From positions 62,001 through 126,000 of the forward strand of contig CAJTOO010000003.1 of assembly GCA_910577735.1 (NCBI GenBank): a stretch of 64,000 nucleotides of DNA, written 5' to 3'. Below the pieces are notes generated by a model. The model worked only from the letters and a program-made list of their open reading frames with translations, had not been told where the DNA came from and searched no databases. The DNA is from an uncultured Lachnospiraceae bacterium. GTDB taxonomy: Bacteria; Bacillota; Clostridia; Lachnospirales; Lachnospiraceae. The translations under genes and the position numbers were made by a program. Below are positions 35,780-44,911 of the stretch, piece after piece. Within the stretch, counting starts at the first letter, position 1. Every line of letters starts with the position of its first letter.

Positions 35780-36829
35780 ATGAAAGAGTTTTTGCAACGT
35801 AAAAATATTTATTTTTCTTTGAAACGCTACGGCGTGGACTGTCTGAGCGCCATGGCGCAGGGGCTCTTCTGTTCTCTCCTGATCGGAACCATCATCAAGA
35901 CCCTGGGACAGCAGACCGGCATCGAATATCTGGTGACCATAGGCAGTTATGCAGCCGCTATGGCCGGCCCCGCTATGGCAATCTCCATCGGCTTTGCCCT
36001 GCAGGCGCCGCCTCTTGTACTCTTTTCCCTGGCCGCTGTGGGCGGTGCGGCCAACGAGCTTGGCGGCGCCGGCGGTCCTCTGGCCGTGCTGATCATTGCC
36101 ATTCTGGCCGCTGAGTGCGGCAAACTGGTCTCCAAGGAGACGAAAGTCGATATCCTGGTCACCCCTTTCGTGACCATCTTTGTGGGCGTGGCACTCTCCA
36201 CGCTGTTAGCGCCCGGCATCGGCACAGCCGCCAGCAGTTTAGGGCGGCTGATCATGTGGGCCACCGAATTACAGCCCTTCCTGATGGGCATCATTGTCTC
36301 TGTGCTGGTGGGAATTGCCCTGACGCTGCCCATCTCTTCCGCAGCAATCTGTGCGGCCCTGTCCCTGACAGGCCTTGCCGGCGGCGCGGCTGTAGCGGGA
36401 TGTTGTGCCAATATGGTGGGATTCGCCGTGATGAGCTTTCGGGAAAATAAGTGGGGCGGTCTGATATCCCAGGGAATCGGCACCTCCATGCTGCAGATGG
36501 GCAACATCCTCAAAAATCCCAGGATCTGGATTCCGCCAATCATTGCCTCTGCCATTACCGGTCCCCTTGCTACCTGTGTATTCCGCCTGCAGATGAATGG
36601 CACAGCCGTTTCTTCCGGTATGGGCACCTGCGGTCTGGTGGGACAGATTGGGGTATATTCCGGCTGGATCAACGACATTGCTGCCGGTACGAAGACTGCC
36701 ATTACCGCCTTCGACTGGGTGGGCCTTATTCTGATCAGTTTCATACTGCCTGCTGTGATTTCTCTGCTTGTGGGAAATCTGCTCAGAAAGATTGGCTGGA
36801 TTGGGGAAAATGACCTGAAGCTGGAATAA
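35780..36829 (+). CDS. PTS_EIIC_2-type membrane protein
   Basis: A 349-residue, very hydrophobic, Gly/Ala-rich protein with about ten membrane helices. It resembles the PTS_EIIC_2 (PF13303) family, annotated as sugar phosphotransferase IIC subunits, with segments such as AMAGPAMAISIGFALQAPP and FRLQMNGTAVSSGMGTCGLVGQIGVYSG. No IIA or IIB genes are nearby, so true PTS function is uncertain. AAAGGAACC precedes the ATG, and a good promoter lies just upstream. Confidence 0.85.
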   Translation: MKEFLQRKNIYFSLKRYGVDCLSAMAQGLFCSLLIGTIIKTLGQQTGIEYLVTIGSYAAAMAGPAMAISIGFALQAPPLVLFSLAAVGGAANELGGAGGPLAVLIIAILAAECGKLVSKETKVDILVTPFVTIFVGVALSTLLAPGIGTAASSLGRLIMWATELQPFLMGIIVSVLVGIALTLPISSAAICAALSLTGLAGGAAVAGCCANMVGFAVMSFRENKWGGLISQGIGTSMLQMGNILKNPRIWIPPIIASAITGPLATCVFRLQMNGTAVSSGMGTCGLVGQIGVYSGWINDIAAGTKTAITAFDWVGLILISFILPAVISLLVGNLLRKIGWIGENDLKLE

Positions 36830-36865
36830 AATGTAATAAAAAACTCAAAAATTATATTTTACCTC

Positions 36866-36895
36866 TTTACAAATCCATAGAAAAACCGAGATAAT
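36866..36895 (+). promoter_or_regulatory. candidate promoter of the FliD-like gene
   Basis: TTTACA (36866-36871) and GATAAT (36890-36895) lie 18 bp apart. It would give a leader of about 125 nt that includes the hairpin at 36930-36974. Confidence 0.5.
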
Positions 36896-36929
36896 ATATA
36901 TAAGAATGTATATTAATATATAGGTACGA

Positions 36930-36974
36930 TTCCTGCTGGAAATATGATTTTCCAACTATATGACCTGGCAGGAA
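36930..36974 (+). promoter_or_regulatory. nested hairpin in the leader of the FliD-like gene
   Basis: Outer arms TTCCTGC (36930-36936) and GCAGGAA (36968-36974) enclose an inner stem TGGAAA (36937-36942)/TTTCCA (36949-36954) with a six-base loop. It matches no riboswitch I know and has no T tract. Confidence 0.5.
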
Positions 36975-37028
36975 CCAGCATCTATGACAGACACGGAAGT
37001 CGAACAACATTACACGGAGGGATGCGAC

Positions 37029-38282
37029 ATGGGAATTAGTTTAAACGGATTAAATTCAGGATTAGCAGATACCTATTCCAGCTTATTGAGCGGTGCCGGT
37101 TCCGGCAGTTCCGGCGGCTTTGACGGTTCTTCACTGCTCACCGACTACGCTGCGATCAAGAACGGCAGTTACGGTAAGATGATGAAATCATACTATTCTA
37201 AAATGAAGGCTGAAGAGAGTGAAGAGGAAGAAAAGACATCTTCCTCCAAATCCAAGAAGATAAAGGATGCCTCCTCTGCCTCTGCTGCAAGTTCACTTTA
37301 CAGATCTGCCAGCAAGCTGGGTACTTTAAATTACGATGACCACAGCGAGGAGAATGTTGAGGAGATTACCGACGCGGTATCCGCCTTTATCAAAGACTAT
37401 AACAGCCTGATGAAGAGCGGTTCAAAGAGTGACAACGCTACCGTCAAGAAACAGACCGATGCGCTCTATGACACTTATTACAGCAACTACAAGCTCTTTG
37501 CCAAAATTGGAATCACCATGAATTCAGACAAAACATTGTCTCTGGATAAGGATACCTTCAAGAAAGGATTCACCGATGACAGTGGCCGTGCCGGCACCGT
37601 TAAGACGCTATTCGGCGGCATCGGTTCCTTTGCGGACAAAGCTGCTGACCGAGCGAGCCGAATCTACCGGGCCGCAGGAGATGGTGAGTCTGTTACTTCT
37701 TCCAAAGCCAAATATGCAGGCACCACGGGAAGTACCTCTTCCGGAAGCAGCACTTCCAAGACAAACAGTTCTTCCTCCAACAAAGATATCTCCAAGACCG
37801 CAGAAGACCCTGCATCTGCTGCTTCTGCAAGTACACTTTATAAGTCTGTGGAGAAGCTTGGCGCCATGGACATCAGCAACGACAATAAAGACAAGGTATA
37901 CGATGCATTCTCCGCTTTTGTCAAAGACTACAATGCCCTGATCAAGAATACCAATAACAGCAAGAACTCAAACGTGATCAAACAGGCTGACTACTTAAAG
38001 AGTCTTGTGAGCGGCAACAAGAGTGCTTTCTCCAGAATGGGCGTCACCGTAAATTCGGATAAGACGCTGTCCATAGACGAGACCAAATTCAAAGAAGCTG
38101 ATATGGGCAATGTCAAGAATTTATTCAGCGGCGTATATTCCTTCGGAGAAAAGATGACCGACAGGATTAACTCCATTTACCGCTATGCCAGCCAGGGCGA
38201 ATCCCTGCTCAACAAAACCTATACCAGCCAGGGCGGCTACAGCAGCGTCAATGCCGGGTCTACGTTAGATACCACACTCTGA
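37029..38282 (+). CDS. two-repeat protein resembling the FliD C-terminal region
   Basis: A 417-residue protein rich in Ser, Lys and Asp. It has two copies of a domain of about 145 residues, each starting at an ASSLYRSASKLG-like helix, passing through AFIKDYNSLMK or AFVKDYNALIK and then GITMNSDKTLSLDKDTFKK or GVTVNSDKTLSIDETKFKE. The last motif resembles the C-terminal region of the flagellar cap protein FliD. There is no flagellar gene nearby and no signal peptide. The copies are joined by Ser/Thr-rich linkers. GGAGGG precedes the ATG at 37029. It may be an exported filament-like or surface protein; this is a guess. Confidence 0.7.
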   Translation: MGISLNGLNSGLADTYSSLLSGAGSGSSGGFDGSSLLTDYAAIKNGSYGKMMKSYYSKMKAEESEEEEKTSSSKSKKIKDASSASAASSLYRSASKLGTLNYDDHSEENVEEITDAVSAFIKDYNSLMKSGSKSDNATVKKQTDALYDTYYSNYKLFAKIGITMNSDKTLSLDKDTFKKGFTDDSGRAGTVKTLFGGIGSFADKAADRASRIYRAAGDGESVTSSKAKYAGTTGSTSSGSSTSKTNSSSSNKDISKTAEDPASAASASTLYKSVEKLGAMDISNDNKDKVYDAFSAFVKDYNALIKNTNNSKNSNVIKQADYLKSLVSGNKSAFSRMGVTVNSDKTLSIDETKFKEADMGNVKNLFSGVYSFGEKMTDRINSIYRYASQGESLLNKTYTSQGGYSSVNAGSTLDTTL

Positions 38283-38347
38283 TAAGCAAAACGCTCCGAA
38301 AGATGCGCTTTACGGAATCAGATTTGTCTTACCGATTTATCATTCAT

Positions 38348-38386
38348 AAAAAGGAGATGGAACCGTTGGCTCCACCTCCTTTTATA
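38348..38386 (-). terminator. intrinsic terminator after the sugar isomerase operon
   Basis: In minus-strand RNA, AAAAGGAGGTGGAGCC pairs with GGTTCCATCTCCTTTT using two G-U pairs, ending in a U run. In the plus direction the same positions are A-C mismatches, so it is tuned to the minus-strand operon. It also separates the converging FliD-like gene. Confidence 0.85.
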
Positions 38387-38439
38387 TTTCAGGAAATTCT
38401 TATGTTTATTTCTTACCGCTTTCCTTGTATCCCCATGTC

Positions 38440-39924
38440 TTATGCAAAAGGATTCTCTGTCGGATAAGGCAGGCTCTTAGGCTGGTTGTAGCCGATTTCG
38501 CTTACATCCACGCCGATGTACTTGAATACTTCATACAGTGCCTTTCCATAATGGCCGAATGCCACTGCGCCGTGATGAGGATAATTCTTCTCAATCAATA
38601 CATGGCGATAGAATCTTCCCATCTCCGGAATCGCGAATACGCCGATACCGCCGAAAGATTTGGTTGCCACAGGAAGTACCTCACCCTCTGCCACATAAGC
38701 ACGCAGGATATTATCAGCCGTGCTCTGCAGACGATAGAATGTGATGTTACCCGGAACAATGTCTCCCTCGAGAGTACCCTGGGTTACTTCTTCCGGAAGA
38801 GATCTTGCCATGATCATCTGATATTCCATGCTGCACTTGGACAGCTTCTTGGAACAGGTATTGCCGCAGTGGAAGCCCATGAAAGTATCTGTGTACTTAT
38901 AGTCGAACTTGCCTTCGATAGATTCTTTGTACATATCCTTCGGCACAGAGTTATTGATATCAAGCAGGGTTACAATGTCATCGCTGACTGCCTGGCCGAT
39001 GAACTCACTTAACGTACCATAGATATCTACTTCACAGGATACCGGAATGCCTCTGCCCGTCAAACGGCTGTTCACAAAGCAGGGAACGAAACCAAACTGT
39101 GTCTGGAAAGCAGGCCAGCATTTGCTGGTAAGTGCCACATACTCACGATATCCCTTATGCTCCTCTACCCAGTCAAGCAGTGTCAGTTCATACTGTGCCA
39201 GCTTAGGAAGAATGGTGGGCTTGTTGTTGCCATCGCCAAGTTCTGCTTCCATATCTTTTACCACATCCGGAATACGAGGATCGTCTGCATGCTTATTGAA
39301 AGCTTCAAACAGATCAAGTTCTGAATTCTCCTCAATCTCTACACCCAGATTGTAAAGCTGTTTGATAGGCGCATTACATGCCAGGAAATTAAGCGGTCTC
39401 GGACCAAAGGAAATAATCTTTAAGTTAGCAAGCGCTGCCACTGCACGGGCAATCGGCACAAACTCATGAATCATATCAGCACAGTCTTCTGCGTCGCCTA
39501 CAGGATACTCCGGAATATATGCTTTGATGTTGCGCAGCTTTAAGTTATAGCTTGCATTCAGCATACCACAGTAAGCATCGCCGCGTCCCTGAATCAGGTC
39601 ATTCTGGGACTCCTCTGCTGCTGCCACAAACATTTTCGGACCTTCAAAATGTTTTGCAAGCAGAGTCTCTGAAATCTCGGGACCAAAGTTGCCCAGGTAA
39701 ACACAGAGTGCGTTACATCCCTGCTCTTTGATATCCTTCAGGGCATTTACCATGTCAATTTCGCTCTCGATGATGCAGACAGGACACTCATAGATCTCTG
39801 CCTCATCATATTTTGCCTTGTAAGCTGCCACCAGGGCTTTTCTTCTGTTCACAGCAAGAGATGCCGGGAAACAGTCGCGGCTTACCGCTACGATACCAAT
39901 TTTTACTTTCGGTAAATTGTTCAT
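38440..39924 (-). CDS. L-fucose/L-arabinose isomerase family protein
   Basis: A 494-residue ketol isomerase of the FucI/AraA superfamily. Signs are the N-terminal VKIGIVAVSRDCFPASLA, the central ISFGPRPLNFLACNAPIKQLYNLG and the C-terminal GFHCGNTCSKKLS and HHGAVAFGHYGKAL segments, where metal-binding Glu, Asp and His residues of the family lie. The sugar is unknown; the FGGY kinase and DUF4867 protein in the same operon suggest that it makes a ketose that is then phosphorylated. The gene lies 107 bp after the DUF4867 gene, and a terminator follows. Confidence 0.87.
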   Translation of the reverse strand: MNNLPKVKIGIVAVSRDCFPASLAVNRRKALVAAYKAKYDEAEIYECPVCIIESEIDMVNALKDIKEQGCNALCVYLGNFGPEISETLLAKHFEGPKMFVAAAEESQNDLIQGRGDAYCGMLNASYNLKLRNIKAYIPEYPVGDAEDCADMIHEFVPIARAVAALANLKIISFGPRPLNFLACNAPIKQLYNLGVEIEENSELDLFEAFNKHADDPRIPDVVKDMEAELGDGNNKPTILPKLAQYELTLLDWVEEHKGYREYVALTSKCWPAFQTQFGFVPCFVNSRLTGRGIPVSCEVDIYGTLSEFIGQAVSDDIVTLLDINNSVPKDMYKESIEGKFDYKYTDTFMGFHCGNTCSKKLSKCSMEYQMIMARSLPEEVTQGTLEGDIVPGNITFYRLQSTADNILRAYVAEGEVLPVATKSFGGIGVFAIPEMGRFYRHVLIEKNYPHHGAVAFGHYGKALYEVFKYIGVDVSEIGYNQPKSLPYPTENPFA

Positions 39925-40031
39925 TTTATTTATCCTCCTTTAACCGGTGCTGCCGGTTGTTTACGAATACCTTCGCCTATACCTCCCGCTTATTCCGGGT
40001 TTGCGAAACAAATCTCGAGATTGCGCTGCGC

Positions 40032-40655
40032 TCAATCCCGGATATCCAGGTTCTTCCCCACAAGTCCGATATGTGCGCCCGCATCGAGGCCGCCTTCCGC
40101 ATGACCGATCAGCCACTTGTTCTGTGCTGTGATCAGGGAATCTTCCCAACCGTCATGACTCTCCTTAAGCGGATAGTTCGTACCTGCCGGAAGCACGATG
40201 CCTACCTTGAAACCATTCTCATCCGCGCTGCAGGGTGCATAATGCAGGGTGGTAGCGTAAAGTTCCACCGCCGTACCTGCTTCTACCAGGAACGCTTCCA
40301 TTTTAGCCGTCTCATAAGTAAAATCATCTGTGATATCCTGCTGCATGCCTACAATCAATACGGCATCCGTAGCTGCCACATTGATTTCTGAACTTCTGTG
40401 ATACTCTACCGCATTGAGCTTGTAATTATGCCCGTTGCAGTATCCTACCTCAATCGGCAGTTCTCCATAGGTTCTTCTCTGTAAATCCTTGGCAGCCTGT
40501 GTTGCCTCCAAAGCCTGGATAGAAGGCTCATAAGCTACTCCTTCCGGCAATGGCGTCTCCTTTTTGATTGCCTCCACCAAATCGGCGAAATCAATCCCCT
40601 CCACGACCCTGCCATACTTACGAAATGACGGGTCTGTCACTTTTTTGATCTCCAT
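40032..40655 (-). CDS. DUF4867 family protein
   Basis: A 207-residue soluble protein with segments such as VTDPSFRKYGRVVEG near the N terminus and HYAPCSADENGFKVGIVLPAGTN, which resemble DUF4867. Family members often sit beside sugar isomerases and kinases and may be epimerases or mutarotase-like cupins; I treat that as inference. GGAAAGGAGTCAGAGGAA precedes the ATG at 40655. Its start lies inside the last 38 bp of the upstream membrane protein gene, so the two are probably translationally linked. Confidence 0.82.
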   Translation of the reverse strand: MEIKKVTDPSFRKYGRVVEGIDFADLVEAIKKETPLPEGVAYEPSIQALEATQAAKDLQRRTYGELPIEVGYCNGHNYKLNAVEYHRSSEINVAATDAVLIVGMQQDITDDFTYETAKMEAFLVEAGTAVELYATTLHYAPCSADENGFKVGIVLPAGTNYPLKESHDGWEDSLITAQNKWLIGHAEGGLDAGAHIGLVGKNLDIRD

Positions 40656-43005
40656 TTCCTCTGACTCCTTTCCTGTTTTGATACCACTTTTTATACCAAA
40701 TTCCTATTACAAGCGTTAGCAGAGAAATAATTTCCGCTGCACGCCAATACCATGCCGCATAAAATTTCATCTCAAAGCGTCCATGATAGCCGCCCGGCAC
40801 CCTGACTGTCACACAGCCGTTCTCTCCCATATAAGTTGTCAGGGCCATATGACTGTCCATATCCTGCGCCCGATACCCCGTATAGTAGAGTACAGGCAGT
40901 TTGATTTCCTGTTCTTTCTCTGTGGGATTGCTCACCGTGATCCGATATGTCAAGTATTCCCTCTCCACGGCACTTACCGTCAGGCCTTCCTGCGGCACAA
41001 TTTCCTCTGCCAGCTGCTGTCTGTCCGTCTGCATCGGCAGATACTCTGCATTTCCTACACTGTAGGTAGGACCAAACCCCTGGTAAAAATTCAAATCCAC
41101 AGTATCCAGAAAGTAATCCTCTACCACCGAAGACTGAAAGTAGATATCATCCTGCCATACGGTAACACACAGTAAAATGCCTGCCAGAATCCACAGTTCC
41201 TTTTCCGGAAAGAGCCTCATCGCAAAGAAGAAAGCTCCCATACAGGCGGCAAACACAATGGCCACACTCATAAAGCGGATCTGATACTGCGTCATCGTAA
41301 AATACTTATAGATAACATTCGATATCTTAGCAAGCCCAACCACCGGAAAAGATTCCATACATACCCAAATTGTGAACAGAGTACCGCCAAAAAGCCATCT
41401 GCTGCGCCTTGTCAAAGGGTCGGCCTTGTTCTGTAACGGTATCGTGACCACATAGAGAATCAAAAGCAGCAACAGGGCATATCCAATGGATTCTCTGTCC
41501 ATGACCAAATGATAGAGATTCTTCCCCTCCTGTGCAAAATCCTCCAACAGCGCATAATAATCGGCTCCCTCCTGGATGGCATCCTCCATCTTGGAGTTGA
41601 TCAAAAGCTTCTCACTAAACATATACCCCAGAAAGGGCACTAAAAACCAAAGATTTATGAGGATAAATGCTCCTGCCGCCTTCAACAGCTCCAACAATGT
41701 GTTTCTGCGAAATACCTTTTTCAGCATCAGCAGACAGGCCACTGCAGCATAAACTGCCACCATCAGGCCGCTGAGCATATGTGTCATCAGAATCCCTGTG
41801 AATCCCAGTGTCAGATAGCCCCATATTTTCTTATATTCCTTACTGTCCACATCCTCTGTGAACAAAAGATAGAACCCCGCCAATACCAGCGGATAAAACA
41901 TCATGGCGCCGCATCTGCCTACCTTCGCCTGATGCAGACAATCCAGTCTGTACAAATTCCCGGCATACAGAATGCTGCCCGCCATGGCTGCCAGTTCATT
42001 TCTGGTAATCTTATGAAAGGCATAGAAGGCTATCGCCACCGTCATACCGTTTATAAAGAACATGTAGAACTTGTATGCCTCCTCCACCGTGAAGCCCACC
42101 ATCCGCAGAATCGCCGACGGATACATCAGAATCTCACCATAAAAAATGGAAGATGCATAACCATGTCCATCCAGCCATCCGGGATGAATCCTCACCGGGA
42201 ACTGTCCGGATAACAATCCCTGGCTGATACCCTCAATACGCTGCAAATGGAACATCAGATCAACCGCAGGCACCAGTCCCTGCTGAAAGAATGGCAGGCT
42301 GGTAAACAAAGCGGTAACTATAAGCACAATGCCAATGGCCTGCTGCTTTTTACTCCACTTCTTATAAAATCTGTGATACCCCCACACCAGAAGGTCAAGT
42401 GTAAGGAGAATCGCCGCCAGGCAAAAGATTCGGTAAAGCCAGGTCACTTTAGAAGGTGTCACATGGACATCCAGCAATTGAATGTAATCTCCCGGCACAG
42501 CATCTCCGGTCAGCCTGATCTTCAGACGCACTGGCGAATCCTCATCAATCCTGACCCGAAAAGAAATCTGCCCTTTCTCCGGTCTCACACGAAACTCATT
42601 GTTGTTGAACAGTTCCTTCCCGTTTCGCGGCTGATCGTAAAGCAGGCCGCCTTTAATCGGTCCTTGTCCGCGCAGGGATGCCTGCATGTAGTAAACTCCC
42701 TTTTTCAGACTGATGGCCGGTGTCACCACCGCCTTTACCTCCTCAAAAGAGGTATCTGTGTAATTCCCTGTTTCGACATCGCCCCCTGTTGTATATAGCT
42801 GCATGTCATTCTCAGAAAAGACAAGCGGCTGATACGAGGAATATCCGGCAATCACAATCATACTGTAGATAACAAGCAGTACAACCTGTACTGACATGAC
42901 CGATAAAATCAACTTTTTTCGATCAGGTTCCTGTTTCCATTTCCACATGCTTTCAATGCTCCCTATCTTGTCATGATATTCCCCGTCTTCCCGTCCGACC
43001 AGCAT
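40618..43005 (-). CDS. large membrane protein, YfhO/GT-C-like
   Basis: A 795-residue protein. One N-terminal helix (LSVMSVQVVLLVIYSMIVIAGY) is followed by an extracellular beta domain (about 50-175), then about ten further helices and a C-terminal beta domain ending in a last helix. The extracellular Asp-containing loop VPAVDLMFHLQRIEGI near residue 240 resembles the first catalytic loop of GT-C/YfhO proteins that use polyprenyl-linked sugars. GGAGGACGTTAT precedes the ATG at 43005. It sits between the kinase and DUF4867 genes of a sugar operon, an unusual position for such a protein. Function is inferred from topology only. Confidence 0.75.
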   Translation of the reverse strand: MLVGREDGEYHDKIGSIESMWKWKQEPDRKKLILSVMSVQVVLLVIYSMIVIAGYSSYQPLVFSENDMQLYTTGGDVETGNYTDTSFEEVKAVVTPAISLKKGVYYMQASLRGQGPIKGGLLYDQPRNGKELFNNNEFRVRPEKGQISFRVRIDEDSPVRLKIRLTGDAVPGDYIQLLDVHVTPSKVTWLYRIFCLAAILLTLDLLVWGYHRFYKKWSKKQQAIGIVLIVTALFTSLPFFQQGLVPAVDLMFHLQRIEGISQGLLSGQFPVRIHPGWLDGHGYASSIFYGEILMYPSAILRMVGFTVEEAYKFYMFFINGMTVAIAFYAFHKITRNELAAMAGSILYAGNLYRLDCLHQAKVGRCGAMMFYPLVLAGFYLLFTEDVDSKEYKKIWGYLTLGFTGILMTHMLSGLMVAVYAAVACLLMLKKVFRRNTLLELLKAAGAFILINLWFLVPFLGYMFSEKLLINSKMEDAIQEGADYYALLEDFAQEGKNLYHLVMDRESIGYALLLLLILYVVTIPLQNKADPLTRRSRWLFGGTLFTIWVCMESFPVVGLAKISNVIYKYFTMTQYQIRFMSVAIVFAACMGAFFFAMRLFPEKELWILAGILLCVTVWQDDIYFQSSVVEDYFLDTVDLNFYQGFGPTYSVGNAEYLPMQTDRQQLAEEIVPQEGLTVSAVEREYLTYRITVSNPTEKEQEIKLPVLYYTGYRAQDMDSHMALTTYMGENGCVTVRVPGGYHGRFEMKFYAAWYWRAAEIISLLTLVIGIWYKKWYQNRKGVRGNGDQKSDRPVIS

Positions 43006-43070
43006 ATAACGTCCTCCAAAGCTGTAACCTCACACTTTTCCGCAAAGATCTGCCCCGGGTCTATTATATC

Positions 43071-44543
43071 CTAAATCATGGTAAATAACTCCTTGCAAAC
43101 CGGATAAATCTTCTTAAACTTCTGGTAACGCGCCTCGTACCTGGCTACCAGATCCGCCTCCGGCTCCACGGTATCCACTACTTTGACAATCTTAGCCGCC
43201 GCTTCTTCCACATTCGCGTATTCGCCGCAGGCCACTGCCGCCAGCATAGCGCCGCCCATGGCAGGCCCTTCCTCACTCTCGATCACATCTACTTTCAGAT
43301 TCATGATGTTGGCAATCATACGCTTCCATAAAGGACTCTTGGCGCCGCCGCCGCAGATTTTGGTTCTCTCAATGTGAATCCCCAGAGATCTGGCCACTTC
43401 CAGGGAATCCCTGAGTGCAAAAGCCACACCCTCCAATACTGCCTGGGTCATATCCGTTCTGGTAGTATCCATGGTCATGCCGATAAAGGTTCCTCTGGCA
43501 TTAGGATCGTTGTGAGGAGAACGCTCACCCATCAGATAAGGCAGGAAATACACATGGTTCTCGCCAAGCTTATCATCCGTGATCGCCTTCTGCTCATCGG
43601 CATAAGCCTCCGTGCCGATGATATCATCCATCCACCATTTATTACAGGACGCTGCACTGAGCATGCACCCCATCAGGTGATAATGTCCGTCCGCATGAGC
43701 AAAAGCATGCAGGGCATTGAATTTATCCACACCGAATTTATTGGAAGAGATAAAAATCGTGCCGCTGGTTCCCAGGGAAATATTACACATGCCATCTCCC
43801 ACAGTACCTGTGCCGACAGCTGCCGCAGCATTGTCACCGCCGCCTGCTGCCACCTTGACATCTTCAGAGATGCCAAGTTCTTTCGCAATCTCCGGAAGCA
43901 CGGTGCCAACGGTCTCGTAACTTTCATAAATCTTCGCAAGCTGCTCCTCTTTCACACCGCAGATCTCGCACATTTCCTTGGACCAGCAGCGGTTCTTCAC
44001 ATCAAATAAAAGCATGCCGGAGGCATCGGATACATCCGTACAATGCACCCCTGTCAGTTTATAGGCAATATAGTCCTTTGGCAGCATGATCTTCTTGATC
44101 CTGGCGAAGTTCTCCGGCTCTTTGTTCTTAACCCAGAGCACCTTGGGCGCCGTAAATCCTGTAAAGGAAATATTCGCCGTATATTGGGACAGTTTATCCT
44201 TGCCGATTACATTGTTCAGATAATCGCATTCCTCAGTGGTTCTTCCGTCATTCCACAGAATCGCTGGACGAATCACATCGTCATTCTCATCCAGAATCAC
44301 AAGACCATGCATCTGTCCGCCAAAACTGATTCCCGCAATCTGGCTCTTATCCACATCCGCAATCAGCTCCTTGATCCCTGCAATACTCTGCTCGTACCAA
44401 TCCTCAGGTTTCTGCTCTGACCACCCCGGATTGGGGAAATACAAAGGATATTCCCTGGATACGATATTGACGATTTTACCGTTTCCTTCCATCAAAAGAA
44501 GCTTCACGGCACTGGTTCCTAAATCTACACCTATGTACAGCAT
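43071..44543 (-). CDS. xylB: xylulokinase-like FGGY sugar kinase
   Basis: A 490-residue FGGY kinase that phosphorylates a ketose or polyol with ATP. The N-terminal phosphate loop is YIGVDLGTSAVKLLLME, the substrate loop is GISFGGQMHGLV, and the second FGGY signature region reads ERTKICGGGAKSPLWKRMIA. It is most like XylB, although the isomerase in the operon is fucose/arabinose type, so D-xylulose may not be the true substrate. GGGAGGG precedes the ATG. It is the first gene of the operon and faces the LacI-type gene. Confidence 0.9.
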   Translation of the reverse strand: MLYIGVDLGTSAVKLLLMEGNGKIVNIVSREYPLYFPNPGWSEQKPEDWYEQSIAGIKELIADVDKSQIAGISFGGQMHGLVILDENDDVIRPAILWNDGRTTEECDYLNNVIGKDKLSQYTANISFTGFTAPKVLWVKNKEPENFARIKKIMLPKDYIAYKLTGVHCTDVSDASGMLLFDVKNRCWSKEMCEICGVKEEQLAKIYESYETVGTVLPEIAKELGISEDVKVAAGGGDNAAAAVGTGTVGDGMCNISLGTSGTIFISSNKFGVDKFNALHAFAHADGHYHLMGCMLSAASCNKWWMDDIIGTEAYADEQKAITDDKLGENHVYFLPYLMGERSPHNDPNARGTFIGMTMDTTRTDMTQAVLEGVAFALRDSLEVARSLGIHIERTKICGGGAKSPLWKRMIANIMNLKVDVIESEEGPAMGGAMLAAVACGEYANVEEAAAKIVKVVDTVEPEADLVARYEARYQKFKKIYPVCKELFTMI

Positions 44544-44623
44544 GCTAACCCTCCCAATTCGTTTGTTATTTTATTCCCGCGACAATGCAGGATAACCGCC
44601 TGCAACGGGATATTTCACTGTGC

Positions 44624-44637
44624 CGTGCACGTGCACG
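44624..44637. promoter_or_regulatory. probable operator: 14-bp perfect palindrome
   Basis: CGTGCACGTGCACG lies 8 bp downstream of the -10 hexamer of the kinase promoter, where bound repressor would block transcription. The LacI-type gene is divergent about 275 bp away and is the obvious candidate binder. Confidence 0.65.
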
Positions 44638-44645
44638 TTAATTTC

Positions 44646-44674
44646 ATGATAAGCTGTCCCGGATAGAAAATCAA
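44646..44674 (-). promoter_or_regulatory. sigma-A promoter of the sugar operon
   Basis: On the minus strand TTGATT (44669-44674) and TATCAT (44646-44651) are 17 bp apart, about 100 bp before the kinase ATG, and are followed by the CGTGCACGTGCACG palindrome. Confidence 0.65.
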
Positions 44675-44795
44675 GCCTGCAAATTATTTTCGTAAGTTTG
44701 AACAAAATACATGGCACCACATTGTCTATTTCCACTTTGTACCCTGTCCCTTCTCCCCTCACTGTCACTCCATTTCTCCAGATCATGTCTCATAA

Positions 44796-44824
44796 TTGAC
44801 TTGCCACACACAATATGTTAATGT
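44796..44824 (+). promoter_or_regulatory. candidate promoter of the LacI-type gene
   Basis: TTGACT (44796-44801) and TAATGT (44819-44824) are 17 bp apart, 88 bp before the ATG at 44912. The ACACA/TGTGT arms around the -10 may be a second operator. Confidence 0.55.
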
Positions 44825-44911
44825 GTAAATCATATCAGTTCCTGTGTAACGGCCTGACAGAATAACAGGACCGGGAATTCCAAAGACGAAAAACCAAAAG
44901 GAAACCAAACT

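Noticed and set aside
35947..36744. 265-codon minus-strand frame opposite the PTS IIC-like gene
   Set aside because: Pro/Ala-rich shadow of a membrane protein gene; no start signal.
36830..37028. Cyclic di-GMP riboswitch in front of the FliD-like gene
   Set aside because: The leader forms a hairpin but lacks the conserved GEMM core sequences.
40624..40640. TGACG-GGTC-TGTCA at the start of the DUF4867 gene
   Set aside because: One arm mismatch, and the spacer does not fit the purine rule of the ten exact copies.
44571..44786. Small minus-strand frame upstream of the sugar kinase gene
   Set aside because: It runs across the promoter and operator of the kinase gene and has no ribosome-binding site.
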